This document shows positions 24,049-32,615 of a DNA stretch of 64,000 nucleotides, in pieces. Position numbers and translations under genes: made by a program. Location: assembly GCF_019753045.1 (NCBI RefSeq), contig NZ_JAIELN010000003.1:62001-126000 (forward strand), read 5' to 3'. Each line of letters opens with the position of its first letter. Position 1 is the stretch's first letter. Source of the stretch: Hyphomicrobium sp. GTDB lineage: Bacteria > Pseudomonadota > Alphaproteobacteria > Rhizobiales > Hyphomicrobiaceae. The notes under the pieces were generated by a model. The model did no database searches. It saw only the letters and a list, made by a program, of their open reading frames with translations, and was not told the DNA's origin.

Positions 24049-25536
24049 TCAGTCTCGAAAGTCGAACCAAACGGCCTTCGGTTGGGCGTAGTTGCGCAGC
24101 GCATAGAGCGAGAGATCGCGGCCAAAGCCCGATCCCTTGAAGCCACCGAACGGCAATGCCGGATCGAGGGCATCGACGGCGTTGACGCTGACGGTGCCGG
24201 CCTGAAGCCGAGCTGCAACGCGGTGAGCGCGGCTGAATGATCCGGTCCAAAGGGAAGCTGCCAAGGCGTAGGGTGAATCGTTCGCCATGCGTATGGCTGC
24301 TTCTTCGCTGTTGAAGGGAAGAACGCAGAGGACAGGGCCGAATACTTCTTCGCGCGCGAGTTCGGAAGTCTCGGCGAGACCGGTGACGATCGTCGGCTCG
24401 ATGAAGTTATCGCAGCCTTCGACGGTTTTCGTTACGCCTCCGAATACGCGGCCGCCTTCGCGTTTGCCGCCCGCGATCTTGGCAAGAACGGCGTCGCGGT
24501 GAGACGTTCCGATCATCGTACCTGCCGGCGTCTCGGGGTCGAGTGGAGCGCCGGGTGAATAGCCAAGCGCCTCTTTCCGAAGCTTTTCGACAAACTCGTC
24601 CGCGATCTTGTCCTCTACCAAGAGCCGGCTATTCGCCGAGCAAACCTGACCTTGATGGAAGAAGATACCGGCGGCCGCCGAACTTGCGGCGCGATCCAGG
24701 TCGGCGGTATCGGCAAATACGACGTTCGCGCTCTTGCCTCCGCACTCGAGGCTGATCATTTTCAGATTGGAATGGGCGGAATATTCGAGAAACTTCTTGC
24801 CGACCTCCGTCGAGCCCGTAAACGAAAGCGCATCGATGCCAGGGTGCAGGCCCATGGCGCGTCCCAAGTCGGCGCCACCCGTGACGACGTTGAAGACGCC
24901 CTCAGGAATCCCTGCTTCAACGGCCAACGCCGCGGCAAGCAATGCGCTTCGGGATGATTTTTCGTCGGGCTTCAGAACGACCGAGTTACCGAGGATGAGC
25001 GCCGGCGCGACTTTCCAGAAGGCCGTTTCAATCGGGAAATTCCAAGGGATGACCGCGCCCACAACGCCAACGGGCTGGAGATTGATCGTGGCGAGAACGC
25101 CGGGACCGACTGGAGCCGTCTCGCCGTAGATTTTGTCAACGGCTTCTGCGTACCACCGCAATGTCGTGGCCGAACCTGGAACATCGCGCAGAAATGAATC
25201 CCGGATTGCCTTGCCGGTATCCAGTGTTTCGCAAAGCGCCAGAGGTTCGCTGTTTTCTTCTATCAGCGCGGCGAGCTTCAAGAAGGCTTCCCGTCGCTTG
25301 CTGGGATGGCAGCGCGACCAGGCTCCATCGTCGAAGCGCCGGCGCGCCACGTCGACGGCACGGTTCAGAAGATCATCATCGGCGAGGGCGAGTGCGTACT
25401 GCGGCAGACCTGTTGCTGGGTTCACGTGCTCGAGCGTTGCTGCATTCGGGGATGACACGAAGCGGCCGTCGACGAACGATCTTGCTTCGGCTTGAAAGCG
25501 AGCAGCTGCGTCGATCCATTCCGATTTTGTTTTCAT
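24049..25536 (-). CDS. Aldehyde dehydrogenase (PuuC/betaine-aldehyde type)
   Basis: A 495-residue aldehyde dehydrogenase. Catalytic Cys lies in HQGQVCSANSRL, the general-base Glu in SLECGGKSANVV, and the cofactor loop is FTGSTEVGKKF. It most resembles gamma-glutamyl-gamma-aminobutyraldehyde, betaine-aldehyde and related dehydrogenases. It is convergent with the first dehydrogenase (36 bases between stops) and lies 99 bases from the flavin oxidase gene on the same strand. In the trigonelline-like model it would take the TgnC role, oxidising the ring-opened hydroxybutyrolactone/aldehyde. Confidence 0.87.
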   Translation of the reverse strand: MKTKSEWIDAAARFQAEARSFVDGRFVSSPNAATLEHVNPATGLPQYALALADDDLLNRAVDVARRRFDDGAWSRCHPSKRREAFLKLAALIEENSEPLALCETLDTGKAIRDSFLRDVPGSATTLRWYAEAVDKIYGETAPVGPGVLATINLQPVGVVGAVIPWNFPIETAFWKVAPALILGNSVVLKPDEKSSRSALLAAALAVEAGIPEGVFNVVTGGADLGRAMGLHPGIDALSFTGSTEVGKKFLEYSAHSNLKMISLECGGKSANVVFADTADLDRAASSAAAGIFFHQGQVCSANSRLLVEDKIADEFVEKLRKEALGYSPGAPLDPETPAGTMIGTSHRDAVLAKIAGGKREGGRVFGGVTKTVEGCDNFIEPTIVTGLAETSELAREEVFGPVLCVLPFNSEEAAIRMANDSPYALAASLWTGSFSRAHRVAARLQAGTVSVNAVDALDPALPFGGFKGSGFGRDLSLYALRNYAQPKAVWFDFRD

Positions 25537-25635
25537 TTTGGTTCCAGTCGGCTCGGTTCCAGTTGGCAGGCGAAAACATGTCGAGGCGGCCGGCCGTTTC
25601 GGCGGCCGTTTGAGAGTGATGCGACGGCAGGAGCG

Positions 25636-26865
25636 CTAGCCGAAAAGCGGCTCAAGATAGTTGTTGAGGAACATGCCCTCGGGATCCATCTCGCGCCTTA
25701 CGGATACGAAGTCTCCGTGGCGCGGATAGATGTGCTCCAGCCGCTCGCGGTTCAGAAAGTGGATCTTTCCCCAGTGTGAGCGCCCGTCGTACTTCGCGAA
25801 GATCTTGTCGAGGCCGCGGAAGAAGTCGAGATCTTCCTTGCCCATTCTGCCCGACGCGGAAATCGCGATGCGCGGCCCGCCGTAATATTCCGAGAGATAA
25901 TTGTCGTCGCCGGCCGTGAAACGCATCTCGCCGGGGACCGTCACCACCTCAAACAGATCTCGAAGCGTGGTCTTTATTTCTCTGAAGCATTCCACGCCGA
26001 CGTCGAGAGGAACCATGTATTCCATCTCGTGGAAGTCGGGCGTGTAGACCTCCGGATATATTCTGTAGCTGCGGTCGTATCGCCGGCGTATCTCGTATCG
26101 TGAAAGCTCGCCGACATCGATCGGATTTGGATCGAAGATGCGGACGTAAGCGCAGTCGTCGAAGCGTTCCGGATTGCCCTCTGCCGACACGCCCAGCCAC
26201 TTGACCGAGGGTGCGGACGTACACCAGAAGTAGCCGAAATGACGGTATTTATTGATCATCTCGGCTTCGATTTCTGCGGCGGCCTCATAGGGCATTAGGC
26301 CGACCCATTCGTGGAGATGATAGGCTTTTGTCACCTTCATCTTGACTTGCGTGACGATGCCTAGAAGACCCAGGGAAACGCGCGCCGCGCGCATCTGATT
26401 TTCATTGCTGTCGTCAAGGGTGCGAACGCCTCCCGTGGCATCAACGATGCGCAGTGCGTCCACCATCGACGACAGGTTTTTCAAACTCAGGCCTGTGCCG
26501 TGAGTGCCTGTCGATATCGCTCCAACGATGCTTTGCGTATCGATATCGCCTTGATTGCTGAGGCCAAGACCGAGCTCCCAGAGAGCGTCGCCCATGTCGT
26601 GAATTTTCGTGCCGCCCCAGATGGTCGCGGTATTATTCTCGAAGTCGTGCGCGGCAATTCCCTTCAACTTATCGGTGCAGATGACAACACCTGAGTTTGG
26701 TATGAGAGGCACGTTGGAATGGCCGGTCCCCGCCGCTCGGACTTTCAAGCCTTTGTTTTTTGCGAACGTTACCGCTTCGACGATGTCATCCTCCGACTGG
26801 GCGTCGACGACGAAAGCGTTGCAGCTTTGATTGCCGTACCAGTTGGTCCACGTGCCGTGCTTCAT
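25636..26865 (-). CDS. FAD-dependent sugar-lactone oxidase (ALO/GULO family)
   Basis: A 409-residue flavoprotein of the D-arabinono-1,4-lactone/L-gulonolactone oxidase family. The N-terminal FAD-binding domain shows the PCMH pattern (KVRAAGTGHSNVPLIPNSGVVICTDKL, GAISTGTHGTG), followed by the ALO domain ending in SHWGKIHFLNRERLEHIYPRHGDF. ATG 26865 (MKHGTWTNWYG) has AAGG upstream and fits the family start better than the longer frame. The histidine of GTGHS is the usual site near the flavin. In this cluster it may oxidise a hydroxylactone intermediate rather than a sugar; that is inference. Confidence 0.85.
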   Translation of the reverse strand: MKHGTWTNWYGNQSCNAFVVDAQSEDDIVEAVTFAKNKGLKVRAAGTGHSNVPLIPNSGVVICTDKLKGIAAHDFENNTATIWGGTKIHDMGDALWELGLGLSNQGDIDTQSIVGAISTGTHGTGLSLKNLSSMVDALRIVDATGGVRTLDDSNENQMRAARVSLGLLGIVTQVKMKVTKAYHLHEWVGLMPYEAAAEIEAEMINKYRHFGYFWCTSAPSVKWLGVSAEGNPERFDDCAYVRIFDPNPIDVGELSRYEIRRRYDRSYRIYPEVYTPDFHEMEYMVPLDVGVECFREIKTTLRDLFEVVTVPGEMRFTAGDDNYLSEYYGGPRIAISASGRMGKEDLDFFRGLDKIFAKYDGRSHWGKIHFLNRERLEHIYPRHGDFVSVRREMDPEGMFLNNYLEPLFG

Positions 26866-27081
26866 TGCGTTACCTTCTCGGGCGTTTCCCATCTCGCGCA
26901 GCCCAGCCGATTTCGATCGAAAAAATCGACGGACCACGTCCCCATGTTCGAAGTTTCAAAGCCCCTTCGTTGCCCCGAAGACGAGGATGAAGGAAAGGCT
27001 AAGCTTGAAACTTGAGGCCCGTAAAACGAATAATTCAACATGTACAATTGGGTTTTTTGAAACTGTCGGAGGCTTTAGTTG

Positions 27082-27122
27082 GCGCATAGGGACTCGCCTG
27101 CGGCGAGCCGGCCGCTATGCGC
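27082..27122. repeat. Nested palindrome, copy 2 of a dispersed element
   Basis: GCGCATAG at 27082-27089 pairs with CTATGCGC at 27115-27122. Inside is CTCGCC-TGC-GGCGAG at 27093-27107, followed by CCGGC. The core matches the element at 1619-1659, with one inner pair changed on both sides and completely different but complementary outer arms. It lies between the lactone oxidase start and a terminator. Confidence 0.7.
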
Positions 27123-27141
27123 GGGCCAGAGGGCACAGCAA

Positions 27142-27169
27142 AACGGCCCGCATCTCGATGCGAGCCGTT
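27142..27169 (-). terminator. Terminator of the two-gene hypothetical operon
   Basis: AACGGC at 27142-27147 pairs with GCCGTT at 27164-27169 and GCAT at 27150-27153 pairs with ATGC at 27158-27161. On the minus strand the stem is followed by TTTTGCT, fitting an intrinsic terminator for the gene ending at 27188. Confidence 0.65.
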
Positions 27170-27187
27170 GAGGGGCAGCCAAGAACG

Positions 27188-27391
27188 TCAGGATTTGGCG
27201 CCGTTAACGCTGTCAGTGAGTTGCTCGGTCGTCTGTTGGACGAAGATATAGCGGCCGCCCACGAAGCTGATTTTCGTTCCGGACCGTCCCGATTGATTGG
27301 CCTTCTCGAACACTTCAACGTTGTCGAAATTGACGTTGACAGCTTCGCCGGTGGCCAAGTCAGTGCATTCGAGAAACTTCGGCACGGGCAC
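27188..27391 (-). CDS. Small hypothetical protein (67 aa)
   Basis: A 67-residue beta-rich protein beginning at GTG 27391 (MPVPKFLECTDLATGEAVNVN); a second in-frame GTG two codons later is possible. The arrangement NVEVFEKANQSGRSGTKISFVGGRYIFVQQT resembles short regulatory or FlbD-like proteins that check a threshold loop, but the similarity is weak and I assign no function. It begins nine bases after the stop of the preceding minus-strand gene and ends before a terminator, so the two form an operon. Confidence 0.55.
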   Translation of the reverse strand: MPVPKFLECTDLATGEAVNVNFDNVEVFEKANQSGRSGTKISFVGGRYIFVQQTTEQLTDSVNGAKS

Positions 27392-27400
27392 TCCGGCGGT

Positions 27401-27721
27401 CTAATTCGGCTTCACGACTTTCGAAGTCGGTCTCTTGGCCTGCTGCACGGGGCTTTTGGCGATGCTCTTAGCGGCGATCCGCGTTTTCTTGACGGGCGGC
27501 GGTTCGAGAGCTTCGCGCGCGAGACGTTCGGCACGCAGACGTTGCGTCTTGATCTGAATTGCGAGCCGTTCGGCTTCGCGGTCTTGGATGGCCTGTTCGG
27601 CCTCGCGTTGGCGACGGAGCTTCGCTTCAGCAACTCTCGATTTTGCAGCTTCGCGATCACGTTCGGGCTTCGTTGCATCAATTGCCGTTTGATGCTGGAC
27701 GGGCTTCGAATGGTTCCACAT
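27401..27721 (-). CDS. Basic coiled-coil hypothetical protein
   Basis: A 106-residue protein from ATG 27721 (MWNHSKPVQHQTAID), with AAGG before the start; a TTG at 27763 would add 14 residues. The centre is a long charged helix (DREAAKSRVAEAKLRRQREAEQAIQDREAERLAIQ) likely to form a coiled coil, and the C-terminus is Lys/Pro/Ala-rich like a nucleic-acid-binding or disordered tail. No family is recognised. It is upstream of the 67-residue gene in the same operon. Confidence 0.5.
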   Translation of the reverse strand: MWNHSKPVQHQTAIDATKPERDREAAKSRVAEAKLRRQREAEQAIQDREAERLAIQIKTQRLRAERLAREALEPPPVKKTRIAAKSIAKSPVQQAKRPTSKVVKPN

Positions 27722-27877
27722 GGCCTTATATGTGGGGTTTCGAGGTGCATTGTGCAATCCCAAGCTGTCGGACGGCGACGGCTCCGGCGAGATGGTCCAA
27801 TCCGCCCGGTTTCAATTGGTTGGCCGTTAGCGCATAGTTTGCTTTATGGTGTCCGCCGAGGAAGTTGAGGACAGACA

Positions 27878-28123
27878 ATGATTCACTGGAAGCCTGTCGG
27901 AGAATACGTCGAGCCCAATTGGGTCAAACTGGGAACGGCGTTGCCGCCGACGCTTTTTTGGCGTCCCAAGCACGGAGCCATCCTCGGCTATATCCGGGAC
28001 GGCGAACTCTTCGACGCGAAGTGGATATACGTTTGCGACAGCAACAAGGTGACGGACTTCTGCCCCATCAATCCGCCGGGTGACAATATCATCGATCTGG
28101 ATGCTCATCGGGCTGGGGCGTGA
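27878..28123 (+). CDS. Small hypothetical protein (81 aa)
   Basis: An 81-residue, Trp-rich protein (MIHWKPVGEYVEPNWVKLGT) with alternating hydrophobic strands (AILGYIRDGELFDAKWIYVC, CPINPPGDNIIDLDAH), suggesting a small beta fold. ATG 27878 has GAGGACA upstream. No family or catalytic motif is recognised. It stands alone between divergent hypothetical genes and the AI-2E-family transporter. Confidence 0.55.
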   Translation: MIHWKPVGEYVEPNWVKLGTALPPTLFWRPKHGAILGYIRDGELFDAKWIYVCDSNKVTDFCPINPPGDNIIDLDAHRAGA

Positions 28124-28270
28124 TCTCGGGCAGCGGCATACGGTGTGCCCCGGCCGTTAGGTGCATGAACTCGTTTCTGCGTGCGGTTGAGGCTGCAACT
28201 TCCGATGCAGCTTGGTCGCGATATAGTAAAGTATTCAGACTGCGAACACGGATGACTTGACCGCTGGAAG

Positions 28271-29350
28271 TTGCAAGCTCAGACTTTCTCCGTGACCGCG
28301 CCTGAACCCTCATCTCAGTCTCCGGCTAGCCGAACGCTTCTTGCGATGCTCGGCGTGTGCACCGTTGTGCTGGTCGCTGGCGCGCTTTCGCTGGCGCAGG
28401 CGGTATTCGCACCGCTGGCTTTCGCTCTCTTCATCATGGCGATCGCGTGGCCGCTACAGAAGGGCTTGCAGACGCGCGTTCCGCAGCTTGTCGCCCTCGC
28501 ATTGACCATGGCGGCGACCATTTTCGTGGTGTTCGTTTTTGCGTCGCTGGTCGGTTGGGCGACGGCTCGCGTCGCCCGATTCGTCGCCAGCGATGCCGAA
28601 CGGCTTCATTCGCTTTATCGCTCGATTGCCGCATGGCTCGAAAGTCATGGCATTGAGCTTTCCGGGCTGTGGGCGAGTTATTTCAGCGTCGACCAATTGA
28701 TCCGCTTCGCCCAGCAGGTCACTGCGGGCCTCAATACTGCCGTCAGCTTCTCAGTTATCGTCTTCATCTACGTTTTGCTGGGGTTGCTGGAGGTGGACGA
28801 CGCGCGCGTTAAACTCCAAGGCTGGAAGCACGGAAAAATCGGCGAAGTGCTGCTTGCTGGCGGCGCGAAGACAGCCATCAAGCTGCGGCGGTACATGCTG
28901 GTACGGACGCTGATGAGCGTCGTTACCGGATTGCTTGTGTGGGCGTTTGCGTTTCTGGCGGGGCTGCCGCTTGCACCGGAATGGGGCGTCATCGCATTTG
29001 CGCTGAACTTCATCCCGTTCATAGGCCCGCTGATCGCGACTGTTTTTCCGACGGTGTTCGCCATGGCGCAGTTTGAATCTTGGCAGATGGCGGTTCTTGT
29101 CTTCGCGTGTCTCAACGTCATTCAATTCGTGGTCGGCAGCTATCTCGAGCCGCGGTTTGTCGGCAACGCGTTGTCGATTTCGCCCTTTGTCGTTTTGTTC
29201 GCGGTCTTCTTCTGGACCTATCTTTGGGGCCTTTCCGGAGCCTTCATCGGCGTTCCGATTGTGATCGCGCTGCTGACGCTTTGCGAGGAGCATCCGTCGA
29301 CGCGATGGATTGCCGACCTTTTCGGAGCGCCCCGAGCTAATTGGGCGTAG
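28271..29350 (+). CDS. AI-2E family (PerM) membrane transporter
   Basis: A 359-residue inner-membrane protein with about eight helices in the AI-2E/PerM pattern: paired N-terminal helices, a soluble middle segment (SDAERLHSLYRSIAAWLESHGIELS), then LPLAPEWGVIAFALNFIPFIGPLIATVFP, the family hallmark, and YLEPRFVGNALSISPFVVLFAVFFWTYLWGLSGAFIGVP. Relatives export the signal AI-2 or act as Na+/H+ antiporters; the substrate is not certain. The frame opens at TTG 28271, and GTG 28292 is an equally plausible start. The end overlaps the convergent phosphoesterase by 14 bases. Confidence 0.85.
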   Translation: MQAQTFSVTAPEPSSQSPASRTLLAMLGVCTVVLVAGALSLAQAVFAPLAFALFIMAIAWPLQKGLQTRVPQLVALALTMAATIFVVFVFASLVGWATARVARFVASDAERLHSLYRSIAAWLESHGIELSGLWASYFSVDQLIRFAQQVTAGLNTAVSFSVIVFIYVLLGLLEVDDARVKLQGWKHGKIGEVLLAGGAKTAIKLRRYMLVRTLMSVVTGLLVWAFAFLAGLPLAPEWGVIAFALNFIPFIGPLIATVFPTVFAMAQFESWQMAVLVFACLNVIQFVVGSYLEPRFVGNALSISPFVVLFAVFFWTYLWGLSGAFIGVPIVIALLTLCEEHPSTRWIADLFGAPRANWA

Positions 29351-31160
29351 CAGTCGCGGCGGACAAATCATTTTCCGCCTGCAGATCTATGCGTTCGGGT
29401 TCGAATAATGCGAGTTTCCCTTTCGCGTCGATGCCGAGATTGTGGATGTAGAAATAGGTGTCCCGGTCGTTCGTCACGTCCATCACGGGCGATGGCGCGG
29501 AGACGATGACGAGGCCGCCGCACATGCCGATCCAGTCGATATGTCGATGGCCGTGCATGACAACCGCTTTGTCTGATAGTTGCTGCATGCGACGCACGAA
29601 CCAGGTCCCATTGACGAGCGCGGTGCCGACACGTTCGGAGATTGCCTTCGCGGCCTTCGGATATTCGATCATGTGATGGTGGAGCGCGAGTATCCACCTG
29701 GCGTTCGGAAATTGCGCGGTGACTTTCTCAATTGCGCGTGTCTGTTCCTGCGTTACCAAGCCGAGCGCGTTTGTGAATGAGAAATGCGTCTCAGCGGTTG
29801 AATCGAGAAGTATGACGCCGATCCCGTCCTCCTTTTCCGGAGGCAGCACCATGGGAAACGCTTCAGGCCACAGTCCCGCCAGATCCCACGCCAGGCGCAC
29901 TGTTCCCCGGTCTGAGAATTCGATGATCTTTTCAGCGTGGGGCGCGAGGAATTCTTCCAGCGTAGCGCCCAGTTTTCCCGTCGTGTCATCGACAACGTGC
30001 ACGCGCTTGCCTTGTAGACTCGCCATCGTCGAGAGTGCCCGGATCTCACGCAGACGCCGCTTGGGGCTCGTCGGCAAATCCAGGCGGGCGGGATTGGCGC
30101 GGTCTACGACGTTGAGGTCGTGATTTCCGGGGAGAATGACCGTCAATGCCGCCAAATGCGGGTACGGCGACAGCGCTTCGATGAATTCCGCCCATTCCGG
30201 TGAGCGTCCTGCATCCGTTATGTCTCCGGTGATCAGGATGATATCGAGGGGACGCTCTCGATGTTCTGCGTCGAGCTTCGCCAGCGTTTGCTTCAAGCGT
30301 TCGTTGCCTTTCGGACCGGATCGTCCGCCCTCGATGCGAAAGCCGTATCTCTCTCCGACGACGTGAATGTCGGAAAGATGCGCCACCCGCCAAATTGGTC
30401 CCGTCGCCGGAGCTTGCGCATAGCGCGGAAGATCGCGAGGTTGCGGCATGAGGGTGTCGGCCAGACCCCAAACCAATCCAGCGATGGCCAGATAGGCGGC
30501 GACTATGACGATGCTATTGTGAAGTGCGATGTGCGCAAGACTTGATGGGGACGAGAGATCGGCTAGAGACCCAGTCCAGCGCGTGTTCGGCCAAGCGAGC
30601 GCGATCATCCATACCGACACGCCGCAAATCAACAGGCCCGATACGGCGGCGCTGACGGCGCGTGCGATGTCGCGCGTGCGTTGATCGACATCAGCCGGCA
30701 GAAAGCGCTCCGCGAGTTGACGCAGCGCTTCGCGCGACAGTGCATAAGCTGGTTGGACCGCGAGCGCGTTCAATGACCAGAAGTTCGCCTCGATGAGGCG
30801 CCACAGCGGCTTGCCGCCAAACCATCCAATGGCAATAAGGATTGCCAAAAGGACGGGAGCCAACAGGCCCGTAAAAATTTCAGCCGCTTTCGACGAGACG
30901 GAACTGAACCAGATCGATGCGAGCAGTGGCCCGGCTCCGAGCAGCAAAGCAGGCAAGACAATCAAAATTGCCCACGCGGCTATGAGTTTAGGCAAGCTGA
31001 TTTCTGCCAATAGACTTCCGGCCAACGAAATGAGCGTGCGCCGTTTGGTACTTGATGCGTCGTCCTCGACATCACCTTGGCGCGGGTCGACGATCGGGCG
31101 CATTGCCTTGTGCCTCCTATGCAACTGGATCCGCGCGTCGGCAGGTGGCGAGGAACTCAT
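29337..31160 (-). CDS. Membrane-anchored metallophosphoesterase
   Basis: A 607-residue protein. The first half contains about four membrane helices (between residues 55 and 235), and the second half a calcineurin-like phosphoesterase domain with all metal-binding motifs: LSDIHVVGE, ITGDITDAGRSPEW, LPGNHD, LHHHMIEYP and MHGHRHIDWIG. It belongs to the broad cAMP/UDP-sugar phosphodiesterase group, but the substrate cannot be told. Its ATG shares one base with the stop of the GntP permease gene, making it the third gene of a patatin-GntP-phosphoesterase operon. Confidence 0.85.
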   Translation of the reverse strand: MSSSPPADARIQLHRRHKAMRPIVDPRQGDVEDDASSTKRRTLISLAGSLLAEISLPKLIAAWAILIVLPALLLGAGPLLASIWFSSVSSKAAEIFTGLLAPVLLAILIAIGWFGGKPLWRLIEANFWSLNALAVQPAYALSREALRQLAERFLPADVDQRTRDIARAVSAAVSGLLICGVSVWMIALAWPNTRWTGSLADLSSPSSLAHIALHNSIVIVAAYLAIAGLVWGLADTLMPQPRDLPRYAQAPATGPIWRVAHLSDIHVVGERYGFRIEGGRSGPKGNERLKQTLAKLDAEHRERPLDIILITGDITDAGRSPEWAEFIEALSPYPHLAALTVILPGNHDLNVVDRANPARLDLPTSPKRRLREIRALSTMASLQGKRVHVVDDTTGKLGATLEEFLAPHAEKIIEFSDRGTVRLAWDLAGLWPEAFPMVLPPEKEDGIGVILLDSTAETHFSFTNALGLVTQEQTRAIEKVTAQFPNARWILALHHHMIEYPKAAKAISERVGTALVNGTWFVRRMQQLSDKAVVMHGHRHIDWIGMCGGLVIVSAPSPVMDVTNDRDTYFYIHNLGIDAKGKLALFEPERIDLQAENDLSAATATPN

Positions 31161-32611
31161 CAGAATGTTCCAAACGCCGAACCCAGAACAATCACTGCCG
31201 CCAAGGCAATGATTGCGCCAACGATTGCGACCATGACGATGTCAAAATAGCTTTCGCGATGCGTCGTTCCGCAGACCGCGAGAAGCGATACGACGGCGCC
31301 GTTGTGCGGCAGGCTGTCGAGAGTTCCTGAGCCTATCACGGCGACGCGGTGCAGAAGCGCCGGATCGATCCCGTGTTGTGCGGCGAGAGTCATATAGGTC
31401 GGGCCAAGCGCATCGAGCGCAATCGTCAATCCGCCCGACGCCGATCCTGTCAATGCGGAAAGAATGTTGGTGGCGACGGCGAGGGAGACGAGCGGACTGC
31501 CACCGATCGATAGAACCCAATCTCGTACGATCGCAAAGGCCGGTAGCGCCGCCACGACTGCACCAAAGCCCACGAGGCTTGCCACGCTGAAGGCGGGCAA
31601 GACTGAGGCATTGGCTCCCGCATCCATGCTCTCGCGGAGTGCTGGCAGGCGTGCCCGGTTGATGAAGACGAGCGTCAAAATCGCGCTGAAGAGCGCGACG
31701 ACCACCGCCCATACGCCGCCGACGGCCGAAAGAGATGTCGAACCCCAGCGGGGATCGGCCAAGAAAGCGGCGTTCAAGCGCGGCAGGACGAACATCGACA
31801 TCATAAAGTTGACGCTGACGACCACGATCAGAGGCAGCGCCGCCAAGGCGATCGGCGGCAAGGCTTCACTGCGATGGCCTCGATGGATTTCGGCGGGATC
31901 GAATTCGCGTGCGGTCGTTGCAAGTTCGCGCACACGTTCATTGCTTACTGCTGCATCGACGTCTTCACTCGGAGCACCGCCGCTTTCATCGGAGCGACGT
32001 GCTGAGTTTTCGGCGCGCTTGAGCCACCACAGGCCGAAGCCGAGCATGATAGCTGACGCGATAATGCCGAGGCCGGGCGCGGCGAACGGAGTGGTGCCGA
32101 AGAACGGCATCGGGATTGCGTTCTGGATCGCGGGTGTTCCCGGCAACGCGGACATGGTGAAAGTCGATGTACCGAGCACGATCGCCGCCGGCATCAGCCG
32201 AAGTGGAATCCCGGCGTCATGAAACAACGCTCGCGCCATCGGCGCCAATACAAAGAACGCCACGAAAAGGCTGACGCCGCCGTAGGTAACGATCGCGCCG
32301 GCCAGGACAACAGCGAGTATGGCGCGCTTCGCTCCGAGCTTCTTCGTCATGAAACCGGAAATGGCGGCGACCGAGCCGCTGTCTTCCATCAGCTTGCCGA
32401 AAAGCGCGCCCAGCAGAAAGATCGGGAAGAACTGCGCCAGGAATTGCGCTGCGCTCCCCATGAAGGTTTGCGTCCAATTGGCGAGCAGCGGCTCGCCTGC
32501 GAACGCAGCGGCAATGAGGGCAGCAGCGGGCGCGAGCAAGAGGACGCTCCAGCCCCGGAAAGCAAAATATACGAGCAGGCCCAGGCCGATCAGAATGCCG
32601 ATAAGACCCAC
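31160..32611 (-). CDS. GntP-family gluconate/organic-acid permease
   Basis: A 483-residue polytopic membrane protein of the GntP family: QFLAQFFPIFLLGALFGKLMEDSGSVAAISGFMTKKLG near the N-terminus, then TFTMSALPGTPAIQNAIPMPFFGT, and near the C-terminus TGSASGGLTIALDALG with GSGTLDSLPHNGAVVSLLAVC. Family members import gluconate, D-serine or 3-hydroxybutyrate with protons. The GSGTLDSLPHNGA segment is common in the branch thought to carry hydroxy acids or citrate-like molecules. It lies four bases after the patatin gene and overlaps the phosphoesterase gene by one base. Confidence 0.87.
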   Translation of the reverse strand: MGLIGILIGLGLLVYFAFRGWSVLLLAPAAALIAAAFAGEPLLANWTQTFMGSAAQFLAQFFPIFLLGALFGKLMEDSGSVAAISGFMTKKLGAKRAILAVVLAGAIVTYGGVSLFVAFFVLAPMARALFHDAGIPLRLMPAAIVLGTSTFTMSALPGTPAIQNAIPMPFFGTTPFAAPGLGIIASAIMLGFGLWWLKRAENSARRSDESGGAPSEDVDAAVSNERVRELATTAREFDPAEIHRGHRSEALPPIALAALPLIVVVSVNFMMSMFVLPRLNAAFLADPRWGSTSLSAVGGVWAVVVALFSAILTLVFINRARLPALRESMDAGANASVLPAFSVASLVGFGAVVAALPAFAIVRDWVLSIGGSPLVSLAVATNILSALTGSASGGLTIALDALGPTYMTLAAQHGIDPALLHRVAVIGSGTLDSLPHNGAVVSLLAVCGTTHRESYFDIVMVAIVGAIIALAAVIVLGSAFGTF

Positions 32612-32615
32612 TGCG

